Shown here: one piece after another, positions 1-8,624 of the stretch
Layout: each line of letters begins with the position of its first letter
Numbering within the stretch: position 1 is the first letter of the stretch
DNA from: Methylobacterium sp. Leaf91
GTDB taxonomy: Bacteria; Pseudomonadota; Alphaproteobacteria; Rhizobiales; Beijerinckiaceae
Assembly: GCF_001422815.1 (NCBI RefSeq)
Contig: NZ_LMMP01000015.1
Span: 1 to 62,296, forward strand
Direction of reading: 5' to 3'
DNA: 62,296 nucleotides
Program-made: the position numbers and the translations under genes
Notes under the pieces: generated by a model
Databases searched by the model: none
What the model saw: the letters and a program-made list of their open reading frames with translations, nothing else
What the model was told of the DNA's origin: nothing

Positions 1-111
1 CACAGCGTCCGCCACCGCCTGAAGCTGGCTCTCGGGAAGCGCGCGAAGAGCAGACGTCTCGTCAAGCCCGTCGAGGATCGAGGTTTCTATCCGTGACAAT
101 GGCTCACTCAC
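1..111 (-). CDS. N-terminal fragment of a DXS-like protein (truncated by window edge)
   Basis: Only the first 37 codons are present; the gene runs off the left edge. The translation has the stretch ILDGLDETSALRALPESQ followed by LQAVADAV, which resembles the N-terminus of 1-deoxy-D-xylulose-5-phosphate synthases (a 'LLD.I..P.DLRALP...L..LADELR' pattern before the thiamine-diphosphate domain). GTG at 111 gives the full frame. An AAAGAAG stretch just upstream (about 111-117) would instead favour the in-frame TTG at 99. With so little sequence the identity is an inference from pattern alone; catalytic residues lie outside the window. Confidence 0.45.
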   Translation of the reverse strand, partial: MSEPLSRIETSILDGLDETSALRALPESQLQAVADAV

Positions 112-332
112 TTCTTTGAATCAGGTAACCGATCGACAGCGCGCCCCACCTGCCGCTATCGGCTTCGGGCGAGACATCCGTCGATCCTGGCTTTGGCGAC
201 TTTCATGCAGCGTGGCCGCCGTGACCAACGCGCATTATAACGCTACCGTCGGTCAATGCCACGTCGCCATATCGAGTCTTCTGGCCGTGCCCCACGCATT
301 TGGTGCCTGGAACGGCCGAAGGAGGTAAGGAT

Positions 333-698
333 TTGTGGCTGATCGATCAATGTCGAAGATTGGCTTTTCGCACGGCGATGACTTCACGGCGAGCCCGAAT
401 GACCTGTTGTCGACCCCTGTCCGCGATGGTGCTCTTGGGCCTTTCTGCCTGTGTGACGCTTTGTCCTGAACCATCGGTGGCGTCTCCCCGGTCCGGCCAG
501 GGCGTCTGGGACGGCGTCCCGGCGCCGGTCTTCGAATTCAAGCTCCCATGCGACAGACTCGATGGGTGCAGCCATCCCGGCGCGTCGCAGCAGCCCGACC
601 GGCGGGTCCACCCCTTCGAGGGAACGCTCGGCCGGCCCTGTGGCTATCGCTGGCGTCCGACCCCCTCCGGCACGCGCAAGGTCCGGGTTTGCTATTGA
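333..698 (+). CDS. Small exported or lipoprotein-like hypothetical protein
   Basis: Function unknown. The frame carries a hydrophobic segment with a lipobox-like LSAC (MVLLGLSAC), then a Cys-containing mature part (CDRLDGC, PCGYRWR) ending in RKVRVCY, suggesting a small disulfide-bearing envelope protein. The start is set by a strong GGAGG at 321-325 placed 7 nt before a TTG at 333; ATGs at 378, 399 and 426 are alternatives, and the last would put the hydrophobic segment at the very N-terminus. Its stop TGA (696-698) overlaps a TTG of the nuclease gene as TTGA, implying translational coupling. The unusual start and lack of a known family keep confidence moderate. Confidence 0.5.
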   Translation: MWLIDQCRRLAFRTAMTSRRARMTCCRPLSAMVLLGLSACVTLCPEPSVASPRSGQGVWDGVPAPVFEFKLPCDRLDGCSHPGASQQPDRRVHPFEGTLGRPCGYRWRPTPSGTRKVRVCY

Positions 699-1630
699 GG
701 GTCATCCTTCCGGAAGCCGCCTCGCCGAGGGTGCGCCTCAGGCGGCTGCCACATGCGGCGGCGTTCCTGTTCGTCGGAATGTTGGTTTCGGCGGAGGAGA
801 GCCGGGCGGGCGTCGCCTGCCCCTCCCTGTTCGCTCGCGGACAGATACCGGTGATCGTCAACCGCAAGCTCTCCGCTGAGACGACGAGCCTCTGCTACGA
901 GGCTTTCGCGGTGCTGCATTCGGGCGTGTCGCGCACCCCCGTCTACGCCTCCGAATATCTGACGCGGGCGAGCGTCTCTGCGGCGCGCATCGTCGATCGG
1001 ACCGATTCCTTCCACGAGGAAGACCGACTGCCGGCGGCTAGCCGCGCCCGGCTCGACGATTATGTCCGTAGTGGCTTCGACCGGGGCCATATGGCGCCTG
1101 CCGGGGACATGCCGAGTGAGGCGGCGCAAGCCGAATCCTTCACGCTGGCCAATGTGGTGCCCCAGGACCGTGCCCTGAACCGGGGCCTGTGGGCTGCGAT
1201 CGAGGAGAGCGTCCGACGCCTCGCCGTGGCGCGGGGGCAGCTCTTCGTCGTCACCGGGACGATCTATTCGGGCACGAGCATCGACTCTCTCGACGGGCGT
1301 GTCCTAGTGCCGACGTCGCTGTTCAAGGCGGTGTACGATCCGGCCCGCGGCGAGGCGGCGGCTTATCTCGTGCCGAACCGCGCCGATGCGGACTGGCGGT
1401 CGATCCCGCTCGACGAGTTGACGACGCTCTCGGGGATCGACGTCTTTCCCGGGCTCGTCGCTTCCATGATGGACCTGCCCGAACCGCGCACCTATTCCCG
1501 GGGCGACACGGCGGGTGGGCGACCGAAAGGGCGCACGCGCGATGAGCCGAGCTTCGAGGAATGGGCCCTTGCAACCCTCGAGCGGATCGCGCGGCGTGTG
1601 CTTCGCGAGTTTCTGAAGTCGATCTTCTGA
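695..1630 (+). CDS. Exported DNA/RNA non-specific endonuclease (EndoG/NUC1 family)
   Basis: Contains DRGHMAPAGDM, the DRGH signature of the beta-beta-alpha-metal nuclease family whose His is the general base, followed by a conserved Asn-containing stretch (NVVPQDRALNRGLW) that supplies the Mg-binding Asn, and VVTGTIY. It should degrade DNA and RNA non-specifically. A signal peptide (RLRRLPHAAAFLFVGMLVS... cut near SRA-G) points to the periplasm or outside. The frame is open upstream to 548 but that part overlaps the previous gene; the start is taken as TTG 695 (TTGA overlap), with GTG 731 as a good alternative because it places the signal peptide at the N-terminus. No immunity or inhibitor gene is obvious nearby. 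Confidence 0.82.
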   Translation: MRVILPEAASPRVRLRRLPHAAAFLFVGMLVSAEESRAGVACPSLFARGQIPVIVNRKLSAETTSLCYEAFAVLHSGVSRTPVYASEYLTRASVSAARIVDRTDSFHEEDRLPAASRARLDDYVRSGFDRGHMAPAGDMPSEAAQAESFTLANVVPQDRALNRGLWAAIEESVRRLAVARGQLFVVTGTIYSGTSIDSLDGRVLVPTSLFKAVYDPARGEAAAYLVPNRADADWRSIPLDELTTLSGIDVFPGLVASMMDLPEPRTYSRGDTAGGRPKGRTRDEPSFEEWALATLERIARRVLREFLKSIF

Positions 1631-1656
1631 ACGCTCGAACGAGACGAGAGGCGGAT

Positions 1657-1956
1657 ATGACGAAGCCGGATGAGACCGGAACGGCCACGATGAGGACGGA
1701 ACCTGACGCCTTCACGCCCTTCGCGGATGACGCCACGGTCGAGACCATCGGCGGCCTCTCGGTGGAGAACGGCACCCTGGCGATCGCCCTTCACGGCAGC
1801 CTCGACCTCTCACGGGACAAAGCGGGGCTGGAACGGGCGCGCAGGCTCAGAACCATCGCAGAGGAGATCGTCGCCGTGCTCGAAACGGCCGACCTGCCGG
1901 ACGAGGTGACGCGAACGGCCTCGAACACGCGAAAAGTCGAGAACCCTTTCGCGTGA
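1657..1956 (+). CDS. Small conserved hypothetical protein (99 aa)
   Basis: Not recognised. Start ATG 1657 is chosen because GAGAGG lies at 1647-1652, although the frame is open upstream. The protein is acidic, has no signal peptide or membrane segment, and contains an amphipathic central part (GGLSVENGTLAIALHGSLDL then a helix rich in Arg/Leu/Glu), a layout seen in small conserved alphaproteobacterial proteins of unknown role. It follows the nuclease by 26 nt on the same strand and could be co-transcribed with it; whether it is an inhibitor of that nuclease cannot be judged from sequence. Confidence 0.65.
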   Translation: MTKPDETGTATMRTEPDAFTPFADDATVETIGGLSVENGTLAIALHGSLDLSRDKAGLERARRLRTIAEEIVAVLETADLPDEVTRTASNTRKVENPFA

Positions 1957-2264
1957 GCCGCTTCGGCGTAGCTTCGACCCCGCGCAGAAAGGGCTCTTCC
2001 GCTCCGCTTGCGGACCATACCCGTTCTTGCCGCTGACCCGCCGCCCTGGTAGGTCCAACCATTGTCCGACGCGGTGCGGTTTCAAGGATGGCACGACGCC
2101 GTTCGATGCCACCGCACGTGGGATGGACCGGGCAGACCAGAGCAACGCGCGCCGCCCTCATGGCGCGCGACCTCGGCGGCGAGCCCCATTCACGCCATTT
2201 CCGGCGGCCGATCAAGCGCCCAAGCGCCGCGCCGCCCAGCAATAGTCAAGGATACCGGACGCTC
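1957..2264. other. Intergenic region upstream of ettA
   Basis: About 308 bp without a supportable gene. Frames are open through it (the ettA frame extends back to 2088), but no start with a convincing ribosome-binding site or protein-like sequence is seen. It presumably carries the ettA promoter; I could not identify a clear -35/-10 pair. Confidence 0.4.
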
Positions 2265-3917
<1,653 letters not shown>

Positions 3918-3922
3918 CGACG

Positions 3923-3949
3923 CGGCCCGGTCCAAGACCGGGCCGATTT
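3923..3949 (+). terminator. Rho-independent-type terminator after ettA
   Basis: Perfect 10-bp GC stem CGGCCCGGTC / GACCGGGCCG (3923-3932 and 3936-3945) with a CAA loop, starting 6 nt after the ettA stop and followed by a short ATTT run. The stem core is nearly identical to that of the terminator at 5235. Confidence 0.75.
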
Positions 3950-4306
3950 CGTATGTCCGGCCCTTGGCCGGGCGGGAGGCCGAGGCGACGATGCCGCACT
4001 TGATCGATCGGGTAGCGGCATTGTTCTTGCAAAGCCCTGCAGAACTCCACCCGGTCTTCACCTAAGACCGGCACGATGTCGGCAGGAGGCTCAGCGTTGA
4101 AGCAAAGATGATCGAAACGTTACCGATCTCGATGTCTTCGTCTTTTCGCCCCGTCGAACGAAATTTCTAAGGGCGCCGCCTCCGTATCGATGGAGATCGG
4201 CCGACGACGCTCGTTTCTACGTTAGGGTGTGGCTCGGGGGTCATAGGCGAGCCGTTTGAGAGGGGCTAATTTGACCTCAAGGTCAGCCCCCACGGACATC
4301 CTCATC
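3950..4306. other. Intergenic region upstream of the outer-membrane barrel gene
   Basis: About 357 bp without a supportable gene. It contains a second hairpin, CCGGTCTT - CACCT - AAGACCGG (4051-4071), whose arms echo the terminators on either side. The promoter and leader of the porin-like gene should lie in the 3' half; no unambiguous -35/-10 was found. Confidence 0.45.
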
Positions 4307-5173
4307 ATGATCGCGAAGCTTCTTCTCGCCGGCACCGCCTCCGTTCTTCTGGCCGGCGCCGCTTCGGCCGCGGATCTTCCGCGCCGCGCCGCTCCCCCGC
4401 CGGTCTTCTCGCCCGTCCCGGTCTTCACCTGGACCGGCTTCTATCTCGGCACCCACAGCTCCTACGCCTGGAGCGACGATCAGACGATCCGCACCACCGG
4501 CAACGAATTCAACACGCGCGAGAACGTGCGTCTGGACCGTCGCCCCGGCACGTTCCGTTCCGAGCAGGACGGTATCGGCAATGTCGGCGGCGGCATCGGC
4601 TACAACTATCAGCTGACCCCCGGTTCAGGCTTCGTCCTCGGCGTCAATGCCGACGTGACCTGGACCGACATCAGCAAGAGCTACGCCTATTTCGGCCCCA
4701 GCAGCACGGTTGGAGGCCCCCTCAATCCCGCTAACCTGCGCCAGCGCCTCGACTATCTCGGCACCGTCCAGGGCCGCATCGGCTACGCCTTCGACACGGT
4801 CCTCGTCTACGGCACCGGCGGCTTCGCCTACGGCAACGTCAATTACGGCGCCAACTTCTTCAACGGCGCCGGCGCTCTGGCCTATGCCGGCCGCTATAAC
4901 GACATGGAGACCGGCTACGCTTATGGCGGCGGCATCGAGTGGGCGATCCCCACCGACAGCTTCCTCAACCGTTTCAACTTCATCGGCAGCTTCATCGGCG
5001 CCAGCGCCATCACGCTGAAGGCCGAGTACCTGCATTACGACCTCGGCAGCCGCAACGTCCTGGTGAACAACACCGGCCTCGGCGCTCCCTCGACCGGTTC
5101 CTACACCTCGCGCTTCAGCACCGAGGGCAACCTTATCAAGGCCGGCTTCAACTACAAGTTCGGCGGCCTCTGA
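4307..5173 (+). CDS. Omp25/31-type outer-membrane beta-barrel protein
   Basis: 288 residues with a clear Sec signal peptide (MIAKLLLAGTASVLLAGAAS, cut near ASA-AD) followed by the ADLPRRAAPPP linker and FTWTGFYLGTHSSYAWS, the hallmark start of the Omp25/Omp31/opacity-like porin family of Hyphomicrobiales. The rest alternates short amphipathic strands (GGGIGYNYQL, VLGVNADVTW, LDYLGTVQGRIGYAF, YGTGGFAYGNV, ITLKAEYLHYDLG) and ends NLIKAGFNYKFGGL, a typical C-terminal barrel strand. Predicted role: small outer-membrane barrel, structural or adhesion-related. ATG 4307 is chosen because it puts the signal peptide at the N-terminus. Confidence 0.9.
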   Translation: MIAKLLLAGTASVLLAGAASAADLPRRAAPPPVFSPVPVFTWTGFYLGTHSSYAWSDDQTIRTTGNEFNTRENVRLDRRPGTFRSEQDGIGNVGGGIGYNYQLTPGSGFVLGVNADVTWTDISKSYAYFGPSSTVGGPLNPANLRQRLDYLGTVQGRIGYAFDTVLVYGTGGFAYGNVNYGANFFNGAGALAYAGRYNDMETGYAYGGGIEWAIPTDSFLNRFNFIGSFIGASAITLKAEYLHYDLGSRNVLVNNTGLGAPSTGSYTSRFSTEGNLIKAGFNYKFGGL

Positions 5174-5234
5174 GGTTCGACTCTGCCGGAGCGGTCTTCG
5201 CTTCGGTAGTAGAACGACAGCGAAAGCCATCAAA

Positions 5235-5263
5235 CGGCCCGGTCCCCAGGACCGGGCCGTTTT
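5235..5263 (+). terminator. Strong rho-independent terminator after the barrel gene
   Basis: Perfect 11-bp stem CGGCCCGGTCC / GGACCGGGCCG (5235-5245, 5249-5259) with a CCA loop followed by TTTT and TCTC. It ends transcription of the barrel gene and lies just before the 3' end of the convergent formyltransferase gene (5304). Confidence 0.85.
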
Positions 5264-5303
5264 CTCATGATATCAATCCGGCTGCTCCGGCCGGTGGGCG
5301 CAT

Positions 5304-6158
5304 TCAAGTCGTCGCGTGCACGCTCAACGCGGCTCGCAGATCGGCGCCATCGACAAGCTTTCGGTTCTGTCTCGCGAGACCCGCCAGCAGCGCCCGGTCC
5401 GGGAACGGGCAGTAGGGCAGGGCCTCCGCCACCATGCCTTCGCCTAGGATACCTGCGGCGAGATCGTCGAGCACCCCATCGAGGAGGACGCGCCCCCTCT
5501 CATGCAGCAGGATCGCCGCGCGGGTGGCGGTGGTGCCGGACGGAAAGTCCGATGCTTCCTGGGCGAGGATCGCCCCCGCGTCGATTGCTGGCGTCAAGCG
5601 ATGGATCGTGACGCCGAAGCCGGGAACCTCCTCTGCCAGCGCGTGGATCGTCGGCACCGGCCCACGATGGCGCGGCAGCAGGCCGGGATGGACGTTGATT
5701 CCTCCAAGCGGCGCCAATGCCAGGGTCGCGGCGGAAAAGATCTGGTCGAAATGGAACGCGACGATGAGGTCCGGCACATGGGCCTCGAAGGCCTGGACCA
5801 CATCCGATCCGTTGACGTCATCGATGCGGAGAGTCGGAATACCGAGCGTCCGGCACAATGCCTTGAGCGGCGTCGCCGTGGCCACATGTCCAGCCCCCGT
5901 CAAGCGCCGCAGCATTCCCGATGCCGGAGCCAGCAGATCGGGCAGACCGAAATTCACCGCGAGATAGGGCAGGAATGCCGGGCCCGACCGGGCGAGGTGG
6001 CGCCGGACCTGGCCGGTGAGACCACCCGAGTTCGGACGCTCCGCATTCGACAGCCCGACAAAGGCGATGTCGCCGGCATGGTCCTGCACGAACTGGCGGG
6101 CGGCACGGGCATTCGGCAACGCTTCGAGCACGAACAATGCGATACGGGGGCGCGTCAT
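5304..6158 (-). CDS. Formyltransferase-fold protein (Fmt/PurN-like N-terminal domain)
   Basis: 284 residues. The central motif GGINVHPGLLPRHRGPVP followed by GVTIHRLTPAIDAGAIL matches the formyl_trans_N family: the Asn and His of INVHPG and the Asp of AIDAGAIL correspond to the N-H-D catalytic set used for N10-formyl-tetrahydrofolate-dependent formyl transfer. There is no OB-fold C-terminal domain as in methionyl-tRNA formyltransferase, so a sugar- or amine-directed formyltransferase is more likely. Its ATG overlaps the stop of the upstream SDR gene (ATGA, 6155-6158), so the two are coupled. Position downstream of the KpsS-like gene suggests formylation of a polysaccharide or lipid precursor; this is inference. 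Confidence 0.75.
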   Translation of the reverse strand: MTRPRIALFVLEALPNARAARQFVQDHAGDIAFVGLSNAERPNSGGLTGQVRRHLARSGPAFLPYLAVNFGLPDLLAPASGMLRRLTGAGHVATATPLKALCRTLGIPTLRIDDVNGSDVVQAFEAHVPDLIVAFHFDQIFSAATLALAPLGGINVHPGLLPRHRGPVPTIHALAEEVPGFGVTIHRLTPAIDAGAILAQEASDFPSGTTATRAAILLHERGRVLLDGVLDDLAAGILGEGMVAEALPYCPFPDRALLAGLARQNRKLVDGADLRAALSVHATT

Positions 6159-6925
6159 CGCTTGCTACGCCCGACCTTGAACCGGAAACCGCGCATGGAG
6201 CGGCGTCGCAGGCTCTCCGGCAGCAAGGCCGATCCGCGTGCCAGGGAGGCGAGGGGCTCTGGGAAGGCGATGATGTCGAGGTCGCGGGCGAGGCCGCGCG
6301 CGATGCGGATAGCCGCCTCCTCGGCACTCATCTCCATCGGACGCCAGCCCTCGTAATCCCCACCCATGGTGGTTTTCACGTAACCGGGAGTCACCACGTT
6401 CATCCGGACGCCACGCGGACCGAGCTTGGCGCGCAGCGCCAATCCGTGGGCGAGCAAAGCCGCCTTGGTACCACTATAGGCCGGTGCGTCGGGCAAGGGC
6501 GCGAAGGCCGCGAGAGACGAGATCAGTGCGATCTGGCCGCTCCCGCGCGCCAGCATCAGGGTCACGCAGGGTAGGGCGACATTCAGTGCGCCGTTGAGAT
6601 TGACGTCGACGGTCTCGAACGCCATCGCCTCGGTCTCGATATCCCCACCGGGATGGCCGCCGTTGATGCCGGCATTGACGATGACGAGATCGAGGGGCGT
6701 CACCGCGTGCGTCTCGCGTAGCCATTCGCCCACGGCCTGCCTGTCGCGCACGTCGATGGACCGGGCCGCCACGGTTGCGCCGAGGTCGCGGCACGCGGCG
6801 GCGACGGTATTCAGCCTGTCGATGCCACGCGCATTCAGAACGAGATGCGTGCCGGGCGCAGCGTAATGCCGGGCGAGAGCCGCGCCGATACCGCTCGACG
6901 CACCGGTGATGAGAATGACGGGCAT
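6155..6925 (-). CDS. Short-chain dehydrogenase/reductase (RkpH-like candidate)
   Basis: 256 residues with a Rossmann N-terminus ILITGASSGIGAALARHYA (TGxxxGIG cofactor motif), the NAG motif (IVNAGIN), a catalytic Ser in LISSLAAF and YSGTKAALLAHG (Tyr-x3-Lys). It is therefore a classical NAD(P)-dependent SDR oxidoreductase in the cytosol. Rhizobial rkp-1 loci contain an SDR (RkpH) next to the fatty-acid-synthase-like RkpA and the oxoamine synthase RkpG; the same set is present here, so a keto group on the lipid precursor is a plausible substrate. It is followed by the formyltransferase with ATGA overlap and preceded, 117 nt away, by the KpsS-like gene on the same strand. Confidence 0.85.
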   Translation of the reverse strand: MPVILITGASSGIGAALARHYAAPGTHLVLNARGIDRLNTVAAACRDLGATVAARSIDVRDRQAVGEWLRETHAVTPLDLVIVNAGINGGHPGGDIETEAMAFETVDVNLNGALNVALPCVTLMLARGSGQIALISSLAAFAPLPDAPAYSGTKAALLAHGLALRAKLGPRGVRMNVVTPGYVKTTMGGDYEGWRPMEMSAEEAAIRIARGLARDLDIIAFPEPLASLARGSALLPESLRRRSMRGFRFKVGRSKR

Positions 6926-7042
6926 GAGGCCTGTTCTAGAGCATCACCCTGGCAAGCGGGAACCCGTTCTCGGACAAGATGATGCCGTGCCGATATGAAG
7001 GCGCACCGTCCCCGGAATGAGTCGAAGCCCGGCGGCGCTCGG

Positions 7043-8350
7043 TCAATAGACCGGCGCGAGTTCCGGCGTCGTCGTCGTGCGCTCGCGAATCACCCTTGCG
7101 GCGGCCAGGGCCGGTGCAGGCAGACGGGCTTCGAGGCGCGAGACGCTCCCCGCCACGGCTCGGTCGATCGACGGACGGGAGAAGAATCCGCCATTGACCT
7201 GGGTCCGATGCAAGACGACCCGACGAAAATCCGCGACCAGCTGCATGTCGGGAGCTTCCGGCTTCTTCCAGAAGGTGTCGAGCCCACCCTGATGCGTGAG
7301 GCCGGGTATGTTGTAGATCGCATCACCCGCGGCGACCGTCGGACGGCCGAGCTCAAGGGACAGCATCCCTACCGTGCTGTTCACCAGGACGACGCCTCGG
7401 CTGCCGGCGATGAGGTTCGGCAGGTCGCCGCCATCGATGAAATCGAGCCGGTCTTCTACGCCATGACGCCGGGCGGAGTTCCTGGCGTGTTTGCGCCAAT
7501 TGACCAGCCCGCTGTCGAGGGGGTGAAGCTTGATCAGTAGGCGCGCGGCGGTGCTGGCATGGGCGGCAAAGGACGCGATGGCCCGGTCCATGAACCCTTC
7601 GACCCCCAGAAAGGGCGAGTGGATGCGAATCTGGTAATCGCTGTCGAGCTGCAATGGCAGCAGGAAATACTCGTGCTTGCGCGCCAGATAGATTTCATTG
7701 AGTTCCCGCGCCTGGCGGCGTGTACTGGCCCGGCCGGCGAACTTCTTGATCCAACCGACATATTCCGCCGCGATATGAATCGGTCGGTGGCTGCGAAAAT
7801 GTGGGAAGAAATAGGGAAAGCCGATATTGGCGACGTTGTAGGCCACATCCCACAGGCTGCGCCGGGCCATGTCACCGCTCGCCGGCATAGCGCGGCCGGC
7901 CAGCGGCAGGCGGCGGGCGATGGCGTGGATCTCGTCGGGACAGCGAGGCAGCGAGGAATGGCCGTTGACACCGCCGAGTTCGCACGTGACCCAGTTCGGC
8001 CGCAGATAGCCTTCCTCGAACACGTGGATACGGACGCCGAGGGGGCTTGCGGCCTCTCGCGCCGCGACATGATACGGCCGGCAATCGCCGAACAGCACGA
8101 TATCGGTCACGCCGTGCTCGACGATATAGCCGGCGATATAGGCATCCCAGCCGTCGCGAGGGCCGCGATAATTGTCGGAGCCGAGGCGCCAGAACAGCCA
8201 GTCGCCCGATGAAAAGTTGATACGTCGAACCCGATGGCCGCGCTTGAGGAGCGCTTGGCCGAGATCCGCAAAGAAGGGCGACGCGATCCCCTGCAGAAAC
8301 AGGAAGGTCGCTGGCCTCTCGCGTGTCGTGTCTACGCGTGTCGGCAACAT
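7043..8350 (-). CDS. KpsS-like capsule polysaccharide biosynthesis protein
   Basis: 435 residues from ATG 8350. Features matching the Capsule_synth/KpsS family are FLFLQGIASPFFADLGQALL at the N-terminus, ...VFEEGYLRPNWVTCE (the EEGYxRP motif), KLHPLDSG and VLVNSTVGMLSLELGRPTV. KpsS is the cytosolic beta-Kdo transferase that starts the poly-Kdo linker on a lipid acceptor in ABC-transporter-dependent capsules. The frame is open upstream to 8689; MLPTRVDTT at 8350 is chosen because KpsS proteins begin just before the FLFLQG strand, but no good ribosome-binding site is visible. It is divergent from the KpsC-like gene and heads a minus-strand run with the SDR and formyltransferase. Confidence 0.85.
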   Translation of the reverse strand: MLPTRVDTTRERPATFLFLQGIASPFFADLGQALLKRGHRVRRINFSSGDWLFWRLGSDNYRGPRDGWDAYIAGYIVEHGVTDIVLFGDCRPYHVAAREAASPLGVRIHVFEEGYLRPNWVTCELGGVNGHSSLPRCPDEIHAIARRLPLAGRAMPASGDMARRSLWDVAYNVANIGFPYFFPHFRSHRPIHIAAEYVGWIKKFAGRASTRRQARELNEIYLARKHEYFLLPLQLDSDYQIRIHSPFLGVEGFMDRAIASFAAHASTAARLLIKLHPLDSGLVNWRKHARNSARRHGVEDRLDFIDGGDLPNLIAGSRGVVLVNSTVGMLSLELGRPTVAAGDAIYNIPGLTHQGGLDTFWKKPEAPDMQLVADFRRVVLHRTQVNGGFFSRPSIDRAVAGSVSRLEARLPAPALAAARVIRERTTTTPELAPVY

Positions 8351-8624
8351 GCGGAAGTGCTTGCTCCTGCGCCCTGCGAGGGCGTGTCGAATGGGCACGT
8401 GAGAGCCCTGATCGCACGGATGGTGCATTGCGGCAATTGGGTAGCACGGGGTCCTTAACGGAATTTCTGGCCGCGTGATGTGTCTGCAACATGACGCGCT
8501 GGCGACGCCTTTGAGATCCCGAACTCGAACGCTTCGATTGCCCGTTCTCCCACGAGATCGGATCGCGTGACGGCGCGGATCGTCGTATGCCTGCGGCCCC
8601 GCATAACCGGATCCGCCATAACCA

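Noticed and set aside
116..328. 70-codon plus-strand ORF near the left edge
   Set aside because: Basic, motif-free translation in the leader of two divergent genes; no ribosome-binding site.
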